This document shows, piece after piece, positions 49,808-58,390 of a stretch of DNA of 64,000 bases. Numbering within the stretch: position 1 is the first letter of the stretch; each line of letters starts with the position of its first letter. Under the pieces are notes generated by a model that was not told the origin of the DNA, searched no databases, and saw only the letters and a program-made list of their open reading frames with translations. Made by a program: the position numbers and the translations under genes. This stretch comes from Alsobacter sp046349155 (GTDB lineage Bacteria; Pseudomonadota; Alphaproteobacteria; Rhizobiales; Beijerinckiaceae), in NCBI GenBank assembly GCA_046349155.1, contig JAXMCW010000004.1, forward strand, positions 372,001 to 436,000, in the 5' to 3' direction.

Positions 49808-50326
49808 ATGGCAGATACGACCAACCGTATGGTGCAAAAAATTTCGCCGTCGGTGAGCTTGGACAGTATCACTGCTCTGAGGCACTATAGGCCGATGGGG
49901 AAGCTGCTCTTCCGTGTTTGGGTGCTGATAGTGGTCAGTGCAACACTGGCCACAGTTGCGGTCGAGGCTCTGCTCCCGGCTCAGGAACGTCCTGTAACCC
50001 TCAGCCTGATCCCAGACGTGGCCCCCATGGGTGGACCACTCGTGCCGCTTCCGGCTACGCGTCCTCCGGACTACGACCAAACATCAGTGGAGACGACAGC
50101 GTCGGGGCAGGACATGCCCGAACAAGATGGAGGTTTGCCACCTTCACCGTTACGGCGAGTGCTCGTGGTCGATCCCCCACCACCGCCGCCTTACGTGCCG
50201 CCGGCAGAGGTTCCTCCGGCGGTCAATCGTCCCAAATTAAGCGTCCGCGCGGCTGCAAAAGCTCATGCTGCACCTCGTTTGCCAACAGCCCCATCAGTCC
50301 TATCACGGGCCGTTCAGCCTCGCTGA
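49808..50326 (+). CDS. proline-rich membrane-anchored hypothetical protein
   Basis: A 172-residue frame; a likelier start is the internal ATG at 49895 (MGKLLFRVWVLIVVSATLATVAVEALLPAQ). That segment is one N-terminal membrane helix or signal. The rest is Pro-rich and disordered (VDPPPPPPYVPPAEVPP), ending basic. Such proteins are envelope components of unknown role. It follows the VOC gene on the same strand. Confidence 0.5.
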   Translation: MADTTNRMVQKISPSVSLDSITALRHYRPMGKLLFRVWVLIVVSATLATVAVEALLPAQERPVTLSLIPDVAPMGGPLVPLPATRPPDYDQTSVETTASGQDMPEQDGGLPPSPLRRVLVVDPPPPPPYVPPAEVPPAVNRPKLSVRAAAKAHAAPRLPTAPSVLSRAVQPR

Positions 50327-50469
50327 TGTGAAGGCGCGTCTATTTCGGTAGCTCGGCGCAAAGTTCTCTGGACGACCTCGTTGGCCACGGACGGGGCTTG
50401 CTCCAGAAACTCACTTGAATGAACCGACTCGGCCCGTGAAACTGGAGCCGGAATGCGTCGGAGGCAGCT

Positions 50470-50922
50470 ATGCGGGTCAGCCGCTCCATGGTGTTCTGGC
50501 TTGTCGTTTGCGCTCTCTCTCTTACAGCACTCGTCGTGCTCCGCCCCATCCTGTTTCCCTTCGCATCAGGGTTCGCGCTCGCCTACCTTCTCGCACCGGC
50601 CGTGGGCCGTTTGGAGCACGCCGGCTTAAGCCGGTCGGTCGCGGCTTTATTGCTGGTTTTAATTTTGGTGCTCGTCTTAGGAAGCATCTTGGTCGTGCTT
50701 CTACCGGCATTGGTCGAGGAGATACGATTCTTCATCGACGACTTCCCGCGCACTCTCGCACGCGTTCAGTCTCTGCTTTCTGACTCAAGTCGCCCGTGGC
50801 TCGGGGATGTCATAGGAGTGGAGGGCCGCGTTGAGGAAAATGCGATGAAAGAGGTCTCGGCCATGGGCGGAGAATGGGTGGACGAGCTATTCCGCTCTGC
50901 TTGGACAGGGGGCGAAGCCTTG
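50470..50922 (+). pseudogene. AI-2E-family permease, 5' part (split by IS)
   Basis: Residues 1-151 of an AI-2E/PurR-regulated permease (DUF20) starting MRVSRSMVFWLVVCALSLTALVVLRPILFPF after CGGAGG. The frame is broken inside the codon run for GGEAL-FSLL by the IS element at 50923. Joining 50922 to 52165 restores a continuous 346-residue frame, the usual family length. The split gene as it stands gives only a short truncated product ending in the IS at 50961. Confidence 0.88.
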
Positions 50923-50952
50923 TGGCCTGCTGCCGGTTCTGTGGACACGCAG

Positions 50953-51813
50953 TTAAGCTAACCCAGCCTCCCTTTCGAACTCGATGGGGCTGAGGTAGCC
51001 CAGCGTCGAGTGCCTGCGGACGCCGTTGTAGAAGCGCTCGACGTAGTCGAACACGTCGGCTCTCGCCTCGTCGCGCGTGCGATAGGTCTTACGGGCCGTC
51101 CGTTCGATCTTGAGCGAGGAGAAGAAGCTCTCCATCGCGGCATTGTCCCACACATTCCCCGACCGGCTCATCGAGCAGTCCACGCCATTGTCGGCCATCA
51201 GCCGCTGGAACTGCTCGCTCGCGTATTGGCTGCCCTGGTCCGAGTGATGCAGCAGGGCATCCGGCCTGCCGCGGCGCCAGATCGCCATGACCAGGGCATC
51301 GGTCACGAGCTGCGCCGTCATCTCGGCCTTCATCGACCAGCCGACAACGCGCCTGGAGAACAGGTCAATCACCGCGGCCACGTAGAGCCAGCCCTCGGCC
51401 GTCCAGACATAGGTGAAGTCTGCGATCCATCGCTGGTTTGGCCGCTCCGCTCGGAACTCTCGATCGAGCGTGTTGGGAGCGATGGTGGAGCGCTGGCCGT
51501 CATCCTTGGGCAGGGCGCGGCGGCGGGGCCTCGCTCGGAGCGCCTGCGCCCGCATCAGACGCTCGATGCGATGAAGACCGCAGTCGATGCCTTCCGCCAG
51601 CACGTCGCGCCAAACGCGACGAGCGCCGTAGGTCCGATCCGAGCGAACGAAGCTGGCCCGCACCTTGGCGCCGACCTCTTCGTCGCTCCGGGAGCGTTCA
51701 CTCGGCCGCCTGGTCAGCCAGGCATGGAAGCCCGACCGAGACACGTCCAGCGCTTCGCACAGCCATGCCACCGGCCAGATGCTCCGGTGCTTCGCAATGA
51801 ACGCAAACCTCAT
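50953..51813 (-). CDS. IS3-family transposase OrfB (DDE domain)
   Basis: A 286-residue integrase-core protein. The N-terminal HTH_21-type region (RSIWPVAWLCEALDVSRSGFHAW) is followed by the RNase-H fold with the DDE triad: D in RWIADFTYV, D in LLHHSDQGSQY and E in NAAMESFFSSLK, with the usual D-D-35-E context. The end is STLGYLSPIEFE, typical of the family. Its ATG overlaps the orfA stop as ATGA. It is probably produced mainly as an OrfAB fusion by frameshifting. Confidence 0.94.
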   Translation of the reverse strand: MRFAFIAKHRSIWPVAWLCEALDVSRSGFHAWLTRRPSERSRSDEEVGAKVRASFVRSDRTYGARRVWRDVLAEGIDCGLHRIERLMRAQALRARPRRRALPKDDGQRSTIAPNTLDREFRAERPNQRWIADFTYVWTAEGWLYVAAVIDLFSRRVVGWSMKAEMTAQLVTDALVMAIWRRGRPDALLHHSDQGSQYASEQFQRLMADNGVDCSMSRSGNVWDNAAMESFFSSLKIERTARKTYRTRDEARADVFDYVERFYNGVRRHSTLGYLSPIEFEREAGLA

Positions 51814-52100
51814 GTCACGTCCTTCGCGAAGTAGGCTGCGGCCTTTTTTAGGATGTCACGCTCCGCCTTCAGCTTGGCGACCTCCCGGCGCAGACGCTCG
51901 ATCTCGAGCTGTTCGGGCTTCATTTGCCCATGGCCGGGGAAGGCCTGTGCGGGATCGGACGCAAACTCCCTCACCCATTTCCGCAGCACGTTCTCGTGCA
52001 CGTCCAGGTCACGTGCCGCCTGCGCCACGCTGACCCCGCGCTCCTTGATCAGCCGCACGGACTCGATCTTGAATTCCCGTCCAAACCTGCGTCGTCCCAT
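51810..52100 (-). CDS. IS3-family OrfA (helix-turn-helix, leucine zipper)
   Basis: A 96-residue protein with an HTH (RREFKIESVRLIKERGVSVAQAARDLDVHENVLRKWV is the matching region, about 4-43) and a C-terminal leucine-zipper helix (ELEIERLRREVAKLKAERDILKKA). It binds the IS ends and, through a -1 shift at the A6G run (51843-51849), is fused to OrfB. After the shift the frame (GRSLLREGRD) runs without a stop into the OrfB start. Confidence 0.92.
   Translation of the reverse strand: MGRRRFGREFKIESVRLIKERGVSVAQAARDLDVHENVLRKWVREFASDPAQAFPGHGQMKPEQLEIERLRREVAKLKAERDILKKAAAYFAKDVT
51843..51849 (-). promoter_or_regulatory. A6G slippery heptamer for -1 frameshift
   Basis: On the minus strand CTA AAA AAG encodes LKK of OrfA, giving the A-AAA-AAG heptamer. 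A -1 shift here continues in the OrfB frame with no stop codon, the standard way IS3 elements make the OrfAB transposase. Confidence 0.7.
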
Positions 52101-52161
52101 CGCCCACCTCCGGCTTCATGAAACACCCAATCTCGGTGTCCACGAAACCGGCAGCAGGCCA

Positions 52162-52752
52162 TTGTTCTCGCTCCTGTCACTGTTGGTCGTTCTTCCCATT
52201 GTCACCATCTACCTCCTCACCGATTGGGATCAGATGGTTGCGACCGTCGATGGCTGGCTCCCTCCCGAGCAGCGAGACGATGCCCGGGGACTTGCGCGAG
52301 AGATACGCGATACGGTCGGCGGCTTCGTGCGTGGCCAGATCGTTATTTGTTTGATTTTGGCCACCTTCTACGCGGGAGCACTCAAGGTTGCAGGCCTCAA
52401 CCATGCTGTTCTGATCGGCGTGACGGCAGGACTTGTCAGCTTCGTGCCCTACTTGGGAGCCGCCACTGGGCTTGTCATCGCCATGTGCGTGGCCGTTACG
52501 CAGTTCTGGCCGAATTGGATTCTGCTCGCCGTCATAGCCGCCATTTTCATGGTGGGTGAGAACGTGTCGGACTACGTGTTGGCCCCTCGCATCATTGGAA
52601 GTCGCGTCAAGCTCAACCCCGTCTGGCTGATGTTCGCGATCTTTGCCTTTGCGTACCTGTTCGGTTTCGTTGGCCTGCTTGTGGCAGTTCCCGTTGCTGC
52701 CTCGATGGCTGTGGTCGTACGGTACGCGATGCGCAGAGCAACCCCGCTTTAG
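52162..52752 (+). pseudogene. AI-2E-family permease, 3' part (split by IS)
   Basis: The remaining 195 residues of the permease: FSLLSLLVVLPIVTIYLLTDWDQMVATVDGWLP, RGQIVICLILATFYAGALKVAGL, GLVSFVPYLGAATG and GENVSDYVLAPRIIGSRVKLNPVW, the last two being family hallmarks. It has lost its start to the IS insertion, although outward read-through from the element could still express a fragment. Confidence 0.88.
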
Positions 52753-52812
52753 GTTCTCTCGATCTAATGAGCCACTGCGGAGAACCTGCGTTTGCGATCA
52801 CCCGCGCGCGTA

Positions 52813-53178
52813 TCAGAATTTCAATCGCACCCGTTCGATGCACGCGTAGCCAAGAACACATTGTGGGTTGTCGAGCGTGCGTTCGATGTAGAACGAGAGA
52901 TCGAAACGCGGCGGACAACTTGCTGGGTGGCGTGGATTGGCTACGTGGCTCGGTCGAATTGAGACTACTCCGAACCCAGTGCGCTTGGAGTAAGCCCCTG
53001 CTCGTTGCGTCAGTTGTAGGGCGGCAGAACATGACATCTGATCTACTGCTACCTGTGCAGTGCTCGGAGTCGAGAACATTCCTGCGAACAATGCCGCTAT
53101 GACCGAAAGAGACGGGCTCCTTCCCTGCTCGCGCTGACTGGACAAGAACCATGCCGGAAGCATTGCAGTTGTCGGCAT
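52813..53178 (-). CDS. small secreted Cys-containing protein
   Basis: A 121-residue frame with an internal hydrophobic signal (LSVIAALFAGMFSTPSTAQ, about 24-42). The mature part, SCSAALQLTQRAGAYSKRTGFGVVSIRP followed by TLDNPQCVLGYAC, has the spaced cysteines seen, from memory, in a widespread set of small exported rhizobial proteins ending C-x-x-G-Y-x-C. Function unknown. It lies 37 bp upstream (transcriptionally downstream partner unclear) of the esterase gene on the same strand. Confidence 0.6.
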   Translation of the reverse strand: MPTTAMLPAWFLSSQREQGRSPSLSVIAALFAGMFSTPSTAQVAVDQMSCSAALQLTQRAGAYSKRTGFGVVSIRPSHVANPRHPASCPPRFDLSFYIERTLDNPQCVLGYACIERVRLKF

Positions 53179-53215
53179 TGAGCCTACTCCTCGCGGTCGG
53201 TCTGGAGTTTCGTGG

Positions 53216-54064
53216 CTAGTGTGATGCCTTGGTCCACTCCCATGCCAGTTCTACCCAACCTTCGAGCATCTCGTGACCTCCGGAATGGATCGCCATGGCA
53301 AGACGCTTGCCGGTCGCACAGGACGTCTCCCATTGCCTGACGGCGAAAGGACCACGCACCTCATAGCGGTCAGGATCGCGCCGGCAATGATCCAGCTTAC
53401 GCAGAACCGCGAAGCTCTCAAAGACATCCCCTTGCGTGAAAACTCCTTGGATTGACCTACCCTCCATAGGGACCATCTCGTCGGTCAAGCCATGAAACTC
53501 AAGCAAGTTGACGGGACCTCCTTCGCACTGCTGCGGCAGCGGCTCCACGAAGGCTCCCGAGAGAGCGACATAGGCGCGAAACTCGCCCCGCCCGTGACAT
53601 GCAAGCTTCCACACCATGAAGCCGCCGTCACTGAACCCGGCCACCCAAAGGTGATCCCCATCGACGGGCCACCGGCTTTTGAGGTCCCCGATGACCGTCC
53701 GCGTATACTCAATTTCATCCCGAGCACCGGCGTCATGTGTGTCGTGCATCCAAGAGCCCGGTGGCCCGCTATCAGGGAAGACGAGCAGGATTCCCAAGTC
53801 CGAGAAGGCCCGTCTCAACCCAATGTTCTCCATGCCCTCAGCGGCTGAGCCCTGATACCCGTGGAAGAACAGAACCGTGGGAAGTATCGATCTGCCGTCC
53901 CACTTTGCGGGAGGGCTCGTTCGGTAGAGGCCGCCCTGAACCTGACACGGGGCCTCGACGCCGCAGGCCTCGGCGGCCATCGAGGGCCTCAACGCAATGC
54001 AGCCGAGCACCATGGCAGTCATCAGCAAGCAGAGCGAGCGGAGTCGAAAATCGGCCGTCGCCAT
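53216..54064 (-). CDS. exported PHB-depolymerase/feruloyl-esterase-like hydrolase
   Basis: About 282 residues with a signal peptide (LCLLMTAMVLGCIALRPSMAAEA). The alpha/beta-hydrolase features are PTVLFFHGYQGSAAEGMEN (oxyanion region), nucleophile elbow GFSDGG, LLEFHGLTDEMVP (acid) and AIHSGGHEMLEGW (catalytic His). This is the CE1/LpqC-type esterase pattern. Its ATG overlaps the stop of the upstream CorA gene (TGATG), so it is coupled to it. The substrate is probably an extracellular polyester or aromatic ester. Confidence 0.83.
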   Translation of the reverse strand: MATADFRLRSLCLLMTAMVLGCIALRPSMAAEACGVEAPCQVQGGLYRTSPPAKWDGRSILPTVLFFHGYQGSAAEGMENIGLRRAFSDLGILLVFPDSGPPGSWMHDTHDAGARDEIEYTRTVIGDLKSRWPVDGDHLWVAGFSDGGFMVWKLACHGRGEFRAYVALSGAFVEPLPQQCEGGPVNLLEFHGLTDEMVPMEGRSIQGVFTQGDVFESFAVLRKLDHCRRDPDRYEVRGPFAVRQWETSCATGKRLAMAIHSGGHEMLEGWVELAWEWTKASH

Positions 54065-55101
54065 CAGAGCCACTCGTTCTTCTTGAACCGCCAATAGAGC
54101 GTCCCGCAGGCAAGCACGATGGCGGCCACCGTGGCCGGGTAGCCGTATTCCCATTCAAGTTCGGGCATGAATTTGAAGTTCATCCCATAGATTCCTGCTA
54201 CCGCTGTGGGTACAGCGAGAATGGCCGCCCAAGCCGCCAGGCGTCGAGAGACCTCGGTCTGCTCCGCCTGCCCCGCCATCACGCTTGCCTCGTAGGTGAA
54301 GGCGAGGACCTCTCGTTGGGCGTCTATCGCCTCCTGTACGCGGCGGACGTGATCTGTCACGTCGCGAAAGAGAGGCTGCATGGCCGCCTCGATAGGGAGG
54401 ACCTCGGAATGTTCGAGCCGCCGGCAAACGTCGACCAGCGGAACAACGCTGTTGCGAAGTCGAAGGAGATCACGCCGGAGTTGGTAGAGGCGTTCCACCT
54501 GCGAACGGCCCAAGGCGGTACTCACGACACACTCTTCCAGCTCGTCCACCTCGTCCTCGATCACTTCGAGAACGGGCATGTAGTTGTCTACAATGAAATC
54601 GAGGATGGCGTAGAGGATGTAATGCTCGCCTTTCGCAAAGCTACCGGGGCAGGCTTCCGCACGGCTCCTGACAGAGGCATAAGACGCGGACGCTCCGTGC
54701 CGGATCGAGATGACGTATCCATGCCCGACGAAGACGTGGGTTTCGCCGAACTGGATACGGCCCTCCATCATTTGAGCAGTTCGAGCGACGATGAAAAGGC
54801 CGTCGCCATACTGCTCGATCTTGGGTCGCTGATGACCTCTCAACGCGTCCTCGATGGCGAGGTCATGAAGGTTGAACTCGGCTTGCACTCGCCTCAGAAG
54901 ATCATCCGACGGTTCGTATAGCCCGAGCCAGACGACGTGGCCGGGCTTGCTGGCCCAAGCACCAGCATCCGCCACCGGGATGTCGGCGATCCACTCGCCA
55001 TCTTTGTAGACGCCGGATGCAACAATCCCGGGCTCGTGCTCAATCTTAGGTCGGGGTTTAGCAGCGACCCTGACCAGAGCGGACGGTGTTTTCTTGCCCA
55101 T
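54064..55101 (-). CDS. corA: CorA-family Mg2+/Co2+ transporter
   Basis: About 345 residues from ATG 55101, which follows GGGGCGAGAG; the frame upstream to 55212 has no such signal. The cytoplasmic N-terminal funnel (IEDALRGHQRPKIEQYGDGLFIVAR, LDFIVDNYMPVLEVIEDEVDELEE) is followed by two membrane helices. The selectivity motif YGMN lies in AGIYGMNFKFMPELEWEYGYP. The C-terminus is basic (RFKKNEWL). Mg2+ uptake is the default role; other divalent ions are possible. Confidence 0.92.
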   Translation of the reverse strand: MGKKTPSALVRVAAKPRPKIEHEPGIVASGVYKDGEWIADIPVADAGAWASKPGHVVWLGLYEPSDDLLRRVQAEFNLHDLAIEDALRGHQRPKIEQYGDGLFIVARTAQMMEGRIQFGETHVFVGHGYVISIRHGASASYASVRSRAEACPGSFAKGEHYILYAILDFIVDNYMPVLEVIEDEVDELEECVVSTALGRSQVERLYQLRRDLLRLRNSVVPLVDVCRRLEHSEVLPIEAAMQPLFRDVTDHVRRVQEAIDAQREVLAFTYEASVMAGQAEQTEVSRRLAAWAAILAVPTAVAGIYGMNFKFMPELEWEYGYPATVAAIVLACGTLYWRFKKNEWL

Positions 55102-55189
55102 CTCTCGCCCCCATAAGAGCGAACTGGGAAAGAGTGCTCCTGTTGCATCTTCATGGCAATGTCGGCGTCGTTTCGATGCAGGCCAGCAC

Positions 55190-55309
55190 TTGGTCATGGG
55201 AGACGGCGTCAATGTCGACGAACGCCTAGGACCACTTTGCTCTCCGGGTGGAATTCTTGTCTCCGCCCCGACCCTTGACCATATTCAGGGCGAAATCACG
55301 ACTCGATGA
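55190..55309 (+). pseudogene. class III adenylate/guanylate cyclase fragment
   Basis: The frame reads HLVMGDGVNVDERLGPLCSPGGILVSAPTLDHIQGEI, close to the cyclase stretch GDxVNxAARLExxAxPGGIxxS (C-terminal part of the catalytic domain). Nothing upstream supplies the metal-binding half, and it stops at 55309. It is therefore a residual fragment of a nucleotide cyclase gene between two unrelated genes. Confidence 0.5.
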
Positions 55310-55427
55310 TCTTGCAGGACGCCACCCGCTCAAGAACATCTCGAAGCCAATGCGAGCCTACCGCGTCGCCATTGGCATAAAGGCTCGTGTTACCCGGCGC
55401 GCCCATACGGGTTTACAAAACTAGCAC

Positions 55428-56855
55428 TTAAGCGGCAGGAACGATATTCTGGTTCACTCGAAATCTATTATCTGGGTCGTATTTGGCTTTGAGCTCCGCA
55501 AGCCGAGTGAAGTTACGACCATAGGTGTGAGCCAAGCGGGGTCCGTCTTCTTCCGACAAGAAATTTACGTACGCGGTGCCCGATGCAAAGGGCTTCGTGG
55601 CGTCAAAGAAGTCTCTCGCCCAGGCGATGCAGCGGTCGTCGTCGGCGGCGTCCTGCCATCTCGTATGCACATTCAGCACGAACCTCGCGCCTCGTCCACC
55701 AAAGGCAGTCGCGTCGGCATCGACCCGCCCCATGGCTCCTCCGAGATTAGCGATAAAGATCTCGCACTCGTCTGTGGGAAGACGGCCAGCGAAATCGGTT
55801 AATTGGCTGAGCGCACCATCGGCAAGCTCGTTGAAATCATGTGATTTCCAATAATTTCGAGCGCCCGGCGTGAGTAGGGGATCAAATGCTTGTTGCCACC
55901 CCGCAAAGTCGTTCGGGCCAATGACGTCCGCAATGGGCTTTCCAAGCCTCCTCAAAGGAGCGAGAGCCTTTGCTCCTTCGTCGGGATCACCGACGTAACA
56001 CACGGCCAGCACCATGACGTTTCTTCCGTGCCACAGCTCGGGCAGAAATGGAAGCGCAGGAGCCCGGCGCAGGACGACCCACGCGGTCAATTCATCAGGC
56101 GCCGTCTCAACAAACGAGCGGTACTCGCGCAGGAGCGTGGGCGCGTCATCAAAGGGGTGGACGATGAGTCCAGAGAGCACCTGTGGCCCAAATGGGTGCA
56201 GCTTGAATTCAAAGCTTGTCACAACGCCAAAATTGCCCCCGCCGCCACGGATTGCCCAGAAGAGGTCCGGGCTTTGGCTTTCGCTGGCTTGCCGGAACTC
56301 CCCGTCTGCGGTGACCACACCCGCTCCCACGAGATTATCGATAGCCATCCCGAATTTTCGAGTTGTCCAACCGAAGCCTCCGCCGAGCGTCAATCCAGCC
56401 AGACCCGTCGTAGAATTGATGCCGACCGGAGCGGTCAGATTGAATGCTTGGGTCTCGCGATCAAAGTCACCGAGTGTCGCACCGGGCTCGACCCAGGCGA
56501 GCTTCTTAACTGGATCGACCCGAACCGATCTCAAGCCAGAGAGGTCGATCAGAAGGGCGCCGTCAGCAACGGCCTTTCCCGCAATGTTGTGGCCACCAGA
56601 TCGGACTGCTAAAAGTAGATCATGCCGACGAGCGAAGCGAACCGTCTGCAGAATATCTGCTGTTCCGGCGCAGCGCACAACTAAGCCGGGATGTTTATCG
56701 ACAGTCGCGTTCCACACTGTTCTAGCGTGTTCATAACCGTCCGATCCAGGCAAAAGGACTTGCCCCCCGACGGCGCATTGCAAGGCCGCGATCGCGTCTA
56801 CGTCGATCGTGGTGTTTGCGCCATTGAGAGAGCTGACAGCCACGTTCGTCATCGT
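55428..56855 (-). CDS. FAD-linked oxidoreductase, berberine-bridge-enzyme-like
   Basis: About 475 residues from ATG 56855 (GGAGAG upstream). The FAD-binding part has the VRSGGHNIAGKAVADGALLIDLSG motif with the His that covalently holds FAD in this family, GLTLGGGFGWTTRKFGM and FWAIRGGGGNFGVVTSFEF. The C-terminal BBE domain ends YDPDNRFRVNQNIVPA. No second attachment Cys is obvious. It oxidises an alcohol, sugar or alkaloid-like substrate with O2 or another acceptor. It is divergent from an AraC regulator that probably controls it. Confidence 0.9.
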   Translation of the reverse strand, partial: TMTNVAVSSLNGANTTIDVDAIAALQCAVGGQVLLPGSDGYEHARTVWNATVDKHPGLVVRCAGTADILQTVRFARRHDLLLAVRSGGHNIAGKAVADGALLIDLSGLRSVRVDPVKKLAWVEPGATLGDFDRETQAFNLTAPVGINSTTGLAGLTLGGGFGWTTRKFGMAIDNLVGAGVVTADGEFRQASESQSPDLFWAIRGGGGNFGVVTSFEFKLHPFGPQVLSGLIVHPFDDAPTLLREYRSFVETAPDELTAWVVLRRAPALPFLPELWHGRNVMVLAVCYVGDPDEGAKALAPLRRLGKPIADVIGPNDFAGWQQAFDPLLTPGARNYWKSHDFNELADGALSQLTDFAGRLPTDECEIFIANLGGAMGRVDADATAFGGRGARFVLNVHTRWQDAADDDRCIAWARDFFDATKPFASGTAYVNFLSEEDGPRLAHTYGRNFTRLAELKAKYDPDNRFRVNQNIVPAA

Positions 56856-57118
56856 GTCTCTCCAATCTTCACCATGGATGACCATCAGGCAGGACAAGGC
56901 TCGCCGATCTGGACAGGCATCAAATGCCAAGCTTCGAACACACGTTGCACTTCGCCGACTTTCACAGCCCGTCGGTCGACGTCCGCGCGCTCTGCTGTTT
57001 GGTCCTACGCTGGAGAACTGATTGTGAACGCAGTATGCTCCAACTTCGGAGTTGGTGCTTGGCCGGGCATTTAGCCGGTCGTCCGTTTGAGTTGCCCTGA
57101 ACGCTTTAGGAGGGTGCC

Positions 57119-58147
57119 TTGGACGTGCTTTCTGAGGTTCTTCGTGCTCTCCGGCTTACGGGCGCTATTTTTTTCAATGTAGAGCAGCGGGCTCCGTGGG
57201 TGGCGCATACGCCTGCTGGGTCGGAGATCGCTAGCTGCGTCATGCCAGAGGCAGATCACGTCATTATGTTCCACGTCGTTACTGCTGGAGGGCTTTGGGC
57301 CGAAATACTGGATGGCTCAATTCCACCCATTCGCGTCGACGCGGGCGAAATACTGATTGTGCCAATGGCCGATGCGCACGTGCTCTGCTCGTCACAAGGG
57401 ATGCGCACGCCCGCCAACCTGGCCATGTACCATCTGCCAAAGGATCGTCAGCTGCCCTTCGCCATCAGCCCAGGTCATAGTGACGGCGAGCCCACACACC
57501 TCATATGCGGGTATCTCGGCTGTGACTCGAAGCCTTTCAATCCAGTCCTTCGGTGTCTGCCAAAATTGCTGCATCTAAAGGCCGATGAAACCGGGGGTAC
57601 GTCCATGCAATTGCTTCGCATGGCTGTAGCAGAAAGTGCTACCCCTCGTGCCGGAGGAGAAACAGTTCTATCTAAGATCGCAGAGCTCATGTTCGTCGAT
57701 GCAGTACGACGGTACGCTGACTCGCTGCCTGGCAACGCCAGCAGTTGGCTTGCTGGCCTACGTGACCCTCAGATAGGTACAGCACTAGCGTTCATTCATG
57801 CCAGTCCGGCGGAAGCCTGGACCGTCGATGAACTTGCCCGCCGCGTGGCACTCTCGAGGTCGGTGTTCGCCGAGCGCTTTTCTCATTTCATGGGTGAGTC
57901 GCCGATGCACTATCTGGCAAAATGGCGAATGCAGCTCGCTGCCAGACTGCTCGAGCAAAAGGGAAAAGGAATTGCACAAGTCGCTGCACAGGTAGGGTAT
58001 GAGTCTGAACAGGCATTTAATCGTGCCTTTAAGAAGTTTGTTGGCGCGCCCCCGGGCGCATGGCGTCGCAGTCACCACATTCCGACTGAACTGGCGCCAG
58101 TAACAGCGGTGACGTCAGCTGCCCCAGATGTGGTAATCGTACACTGA
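57119..58147 (+). CDS. AraC-family transcriptional regulator (cupin sensor)
   Basis: A 342-residue regulator. The start is TTG 57119, fixed by a strong AGGAGG 6 bp upstream; no suitable ATG exists near. The N-terminal cupin-type sensor (about 35-190: VTAGGLWAEILDGSIPPIRVDAGEILIVPMADAHVL) is followed by a C-terminal double HTH (about 225-320: WTVDELARRVALSRSVFAERFSHFMGESPMHYLAKWRM and IAQVAAQVGYESEQAFNRAFKKFVGAPPGAWR). It is divergent from the FAD oxidoreductase gene, the likely target by position. Confidence 0.88.
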   Translation: MDVLSEVLRALRLTGAIFFNVEQRAPWVAHTPAGSEIASCVMPEADHVIMFHVVTAGGLWAEILDGSIPPIRVDAGEILIVPMADAHVLCSSQGMRTPANLAMYHLPKDRQLPFAISPGHSDGEPTHLICGYLGCDSKPFNPVLRCLPKLLHLKADETGGTSMQLLRMAVAESATPRAGGETVLSKIAELMFVDAVRRYADSLPGNASSWLAGLRDPQIGTALAFIHASPAEAWTVDELARRVALSRSVFAERFSHFMGESPMHYLAKWRMQLAARLLEQKGKGIAQVAAQVGYESEQAFNRAFKKFVGAPPGAWRRSHHIPTELAPVTAVTSAAPDVVIVH

Positions 58148-58207
58148 ACAACTCTTGCGTCCATTCCTCGGGCGGATGTAAGAAGAAGGCATATCTCTCA
58201 CGGGGTT

Positions 58208-58390
58208 TTGGTGTTAGCCCGCCAAGAGTTAGCACAGAGGTACTTAGACGAACTGCAAGACGCCAAATGGCACAAACGGGGCATCTGGGCATTAGAAGCC
58301 AATGTCCATCCTGGCAAATTCAAGGAACTGAAGCATCAAACAATGAAGGCAGAATTTGCAGAGTTCGATTTGCTCTCAGGAGATGAGTAG
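58208..58390 (+). CDS. possible small protein (60 aa)
   Basis: A 60-residue frame from TTG 58208 (or GTG 58211): LARQELAQRYLDELQDAKWHKRGIWALEANVHPGKFKELKHQTMKAEFAEFDLLSGDE. The frame is open back to the AraC stop, and there is no good ribosome binding site. Composition is protein-like and charged. It lies at the left edge of the Rep-type element, so it may belong to it. Confidence 0.35.
   Translation: MVLARQELAQRYLDELQDAKWHKRGIWALEANVHPGKFKELKHQTMKAEFAEFDLLSGDE

Larger units (their letters stand above)
50923..52161 (-). mobile_element. complete IS3-family insertion sequence, 1239 bp
   Basis: Bounded by 26-bp terminal inverted repeats (50923-50948 and 52136-52161; 24 of 26 match) that begin TGGCCTGCTGCC. 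It carries orfA and orfB on the minus strand with an intact DDE transposase and a slippery A6G heptamer. The 3-bp TTG duplication is standard for several IS3 subgroups. All parts needed for movement are present, so the insertion is probably recent. Confidence 0.92.
50920..52164. repeat. 3-bp target duplication TTG flanking the IS
   Basis: TTG at 50920-50922 and TTG at 52162-52164 flank the element exactly. Removing one copy plus the element restores the permease frame (GAA GCC TTG TTC TCG). Confidence 0.8.
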
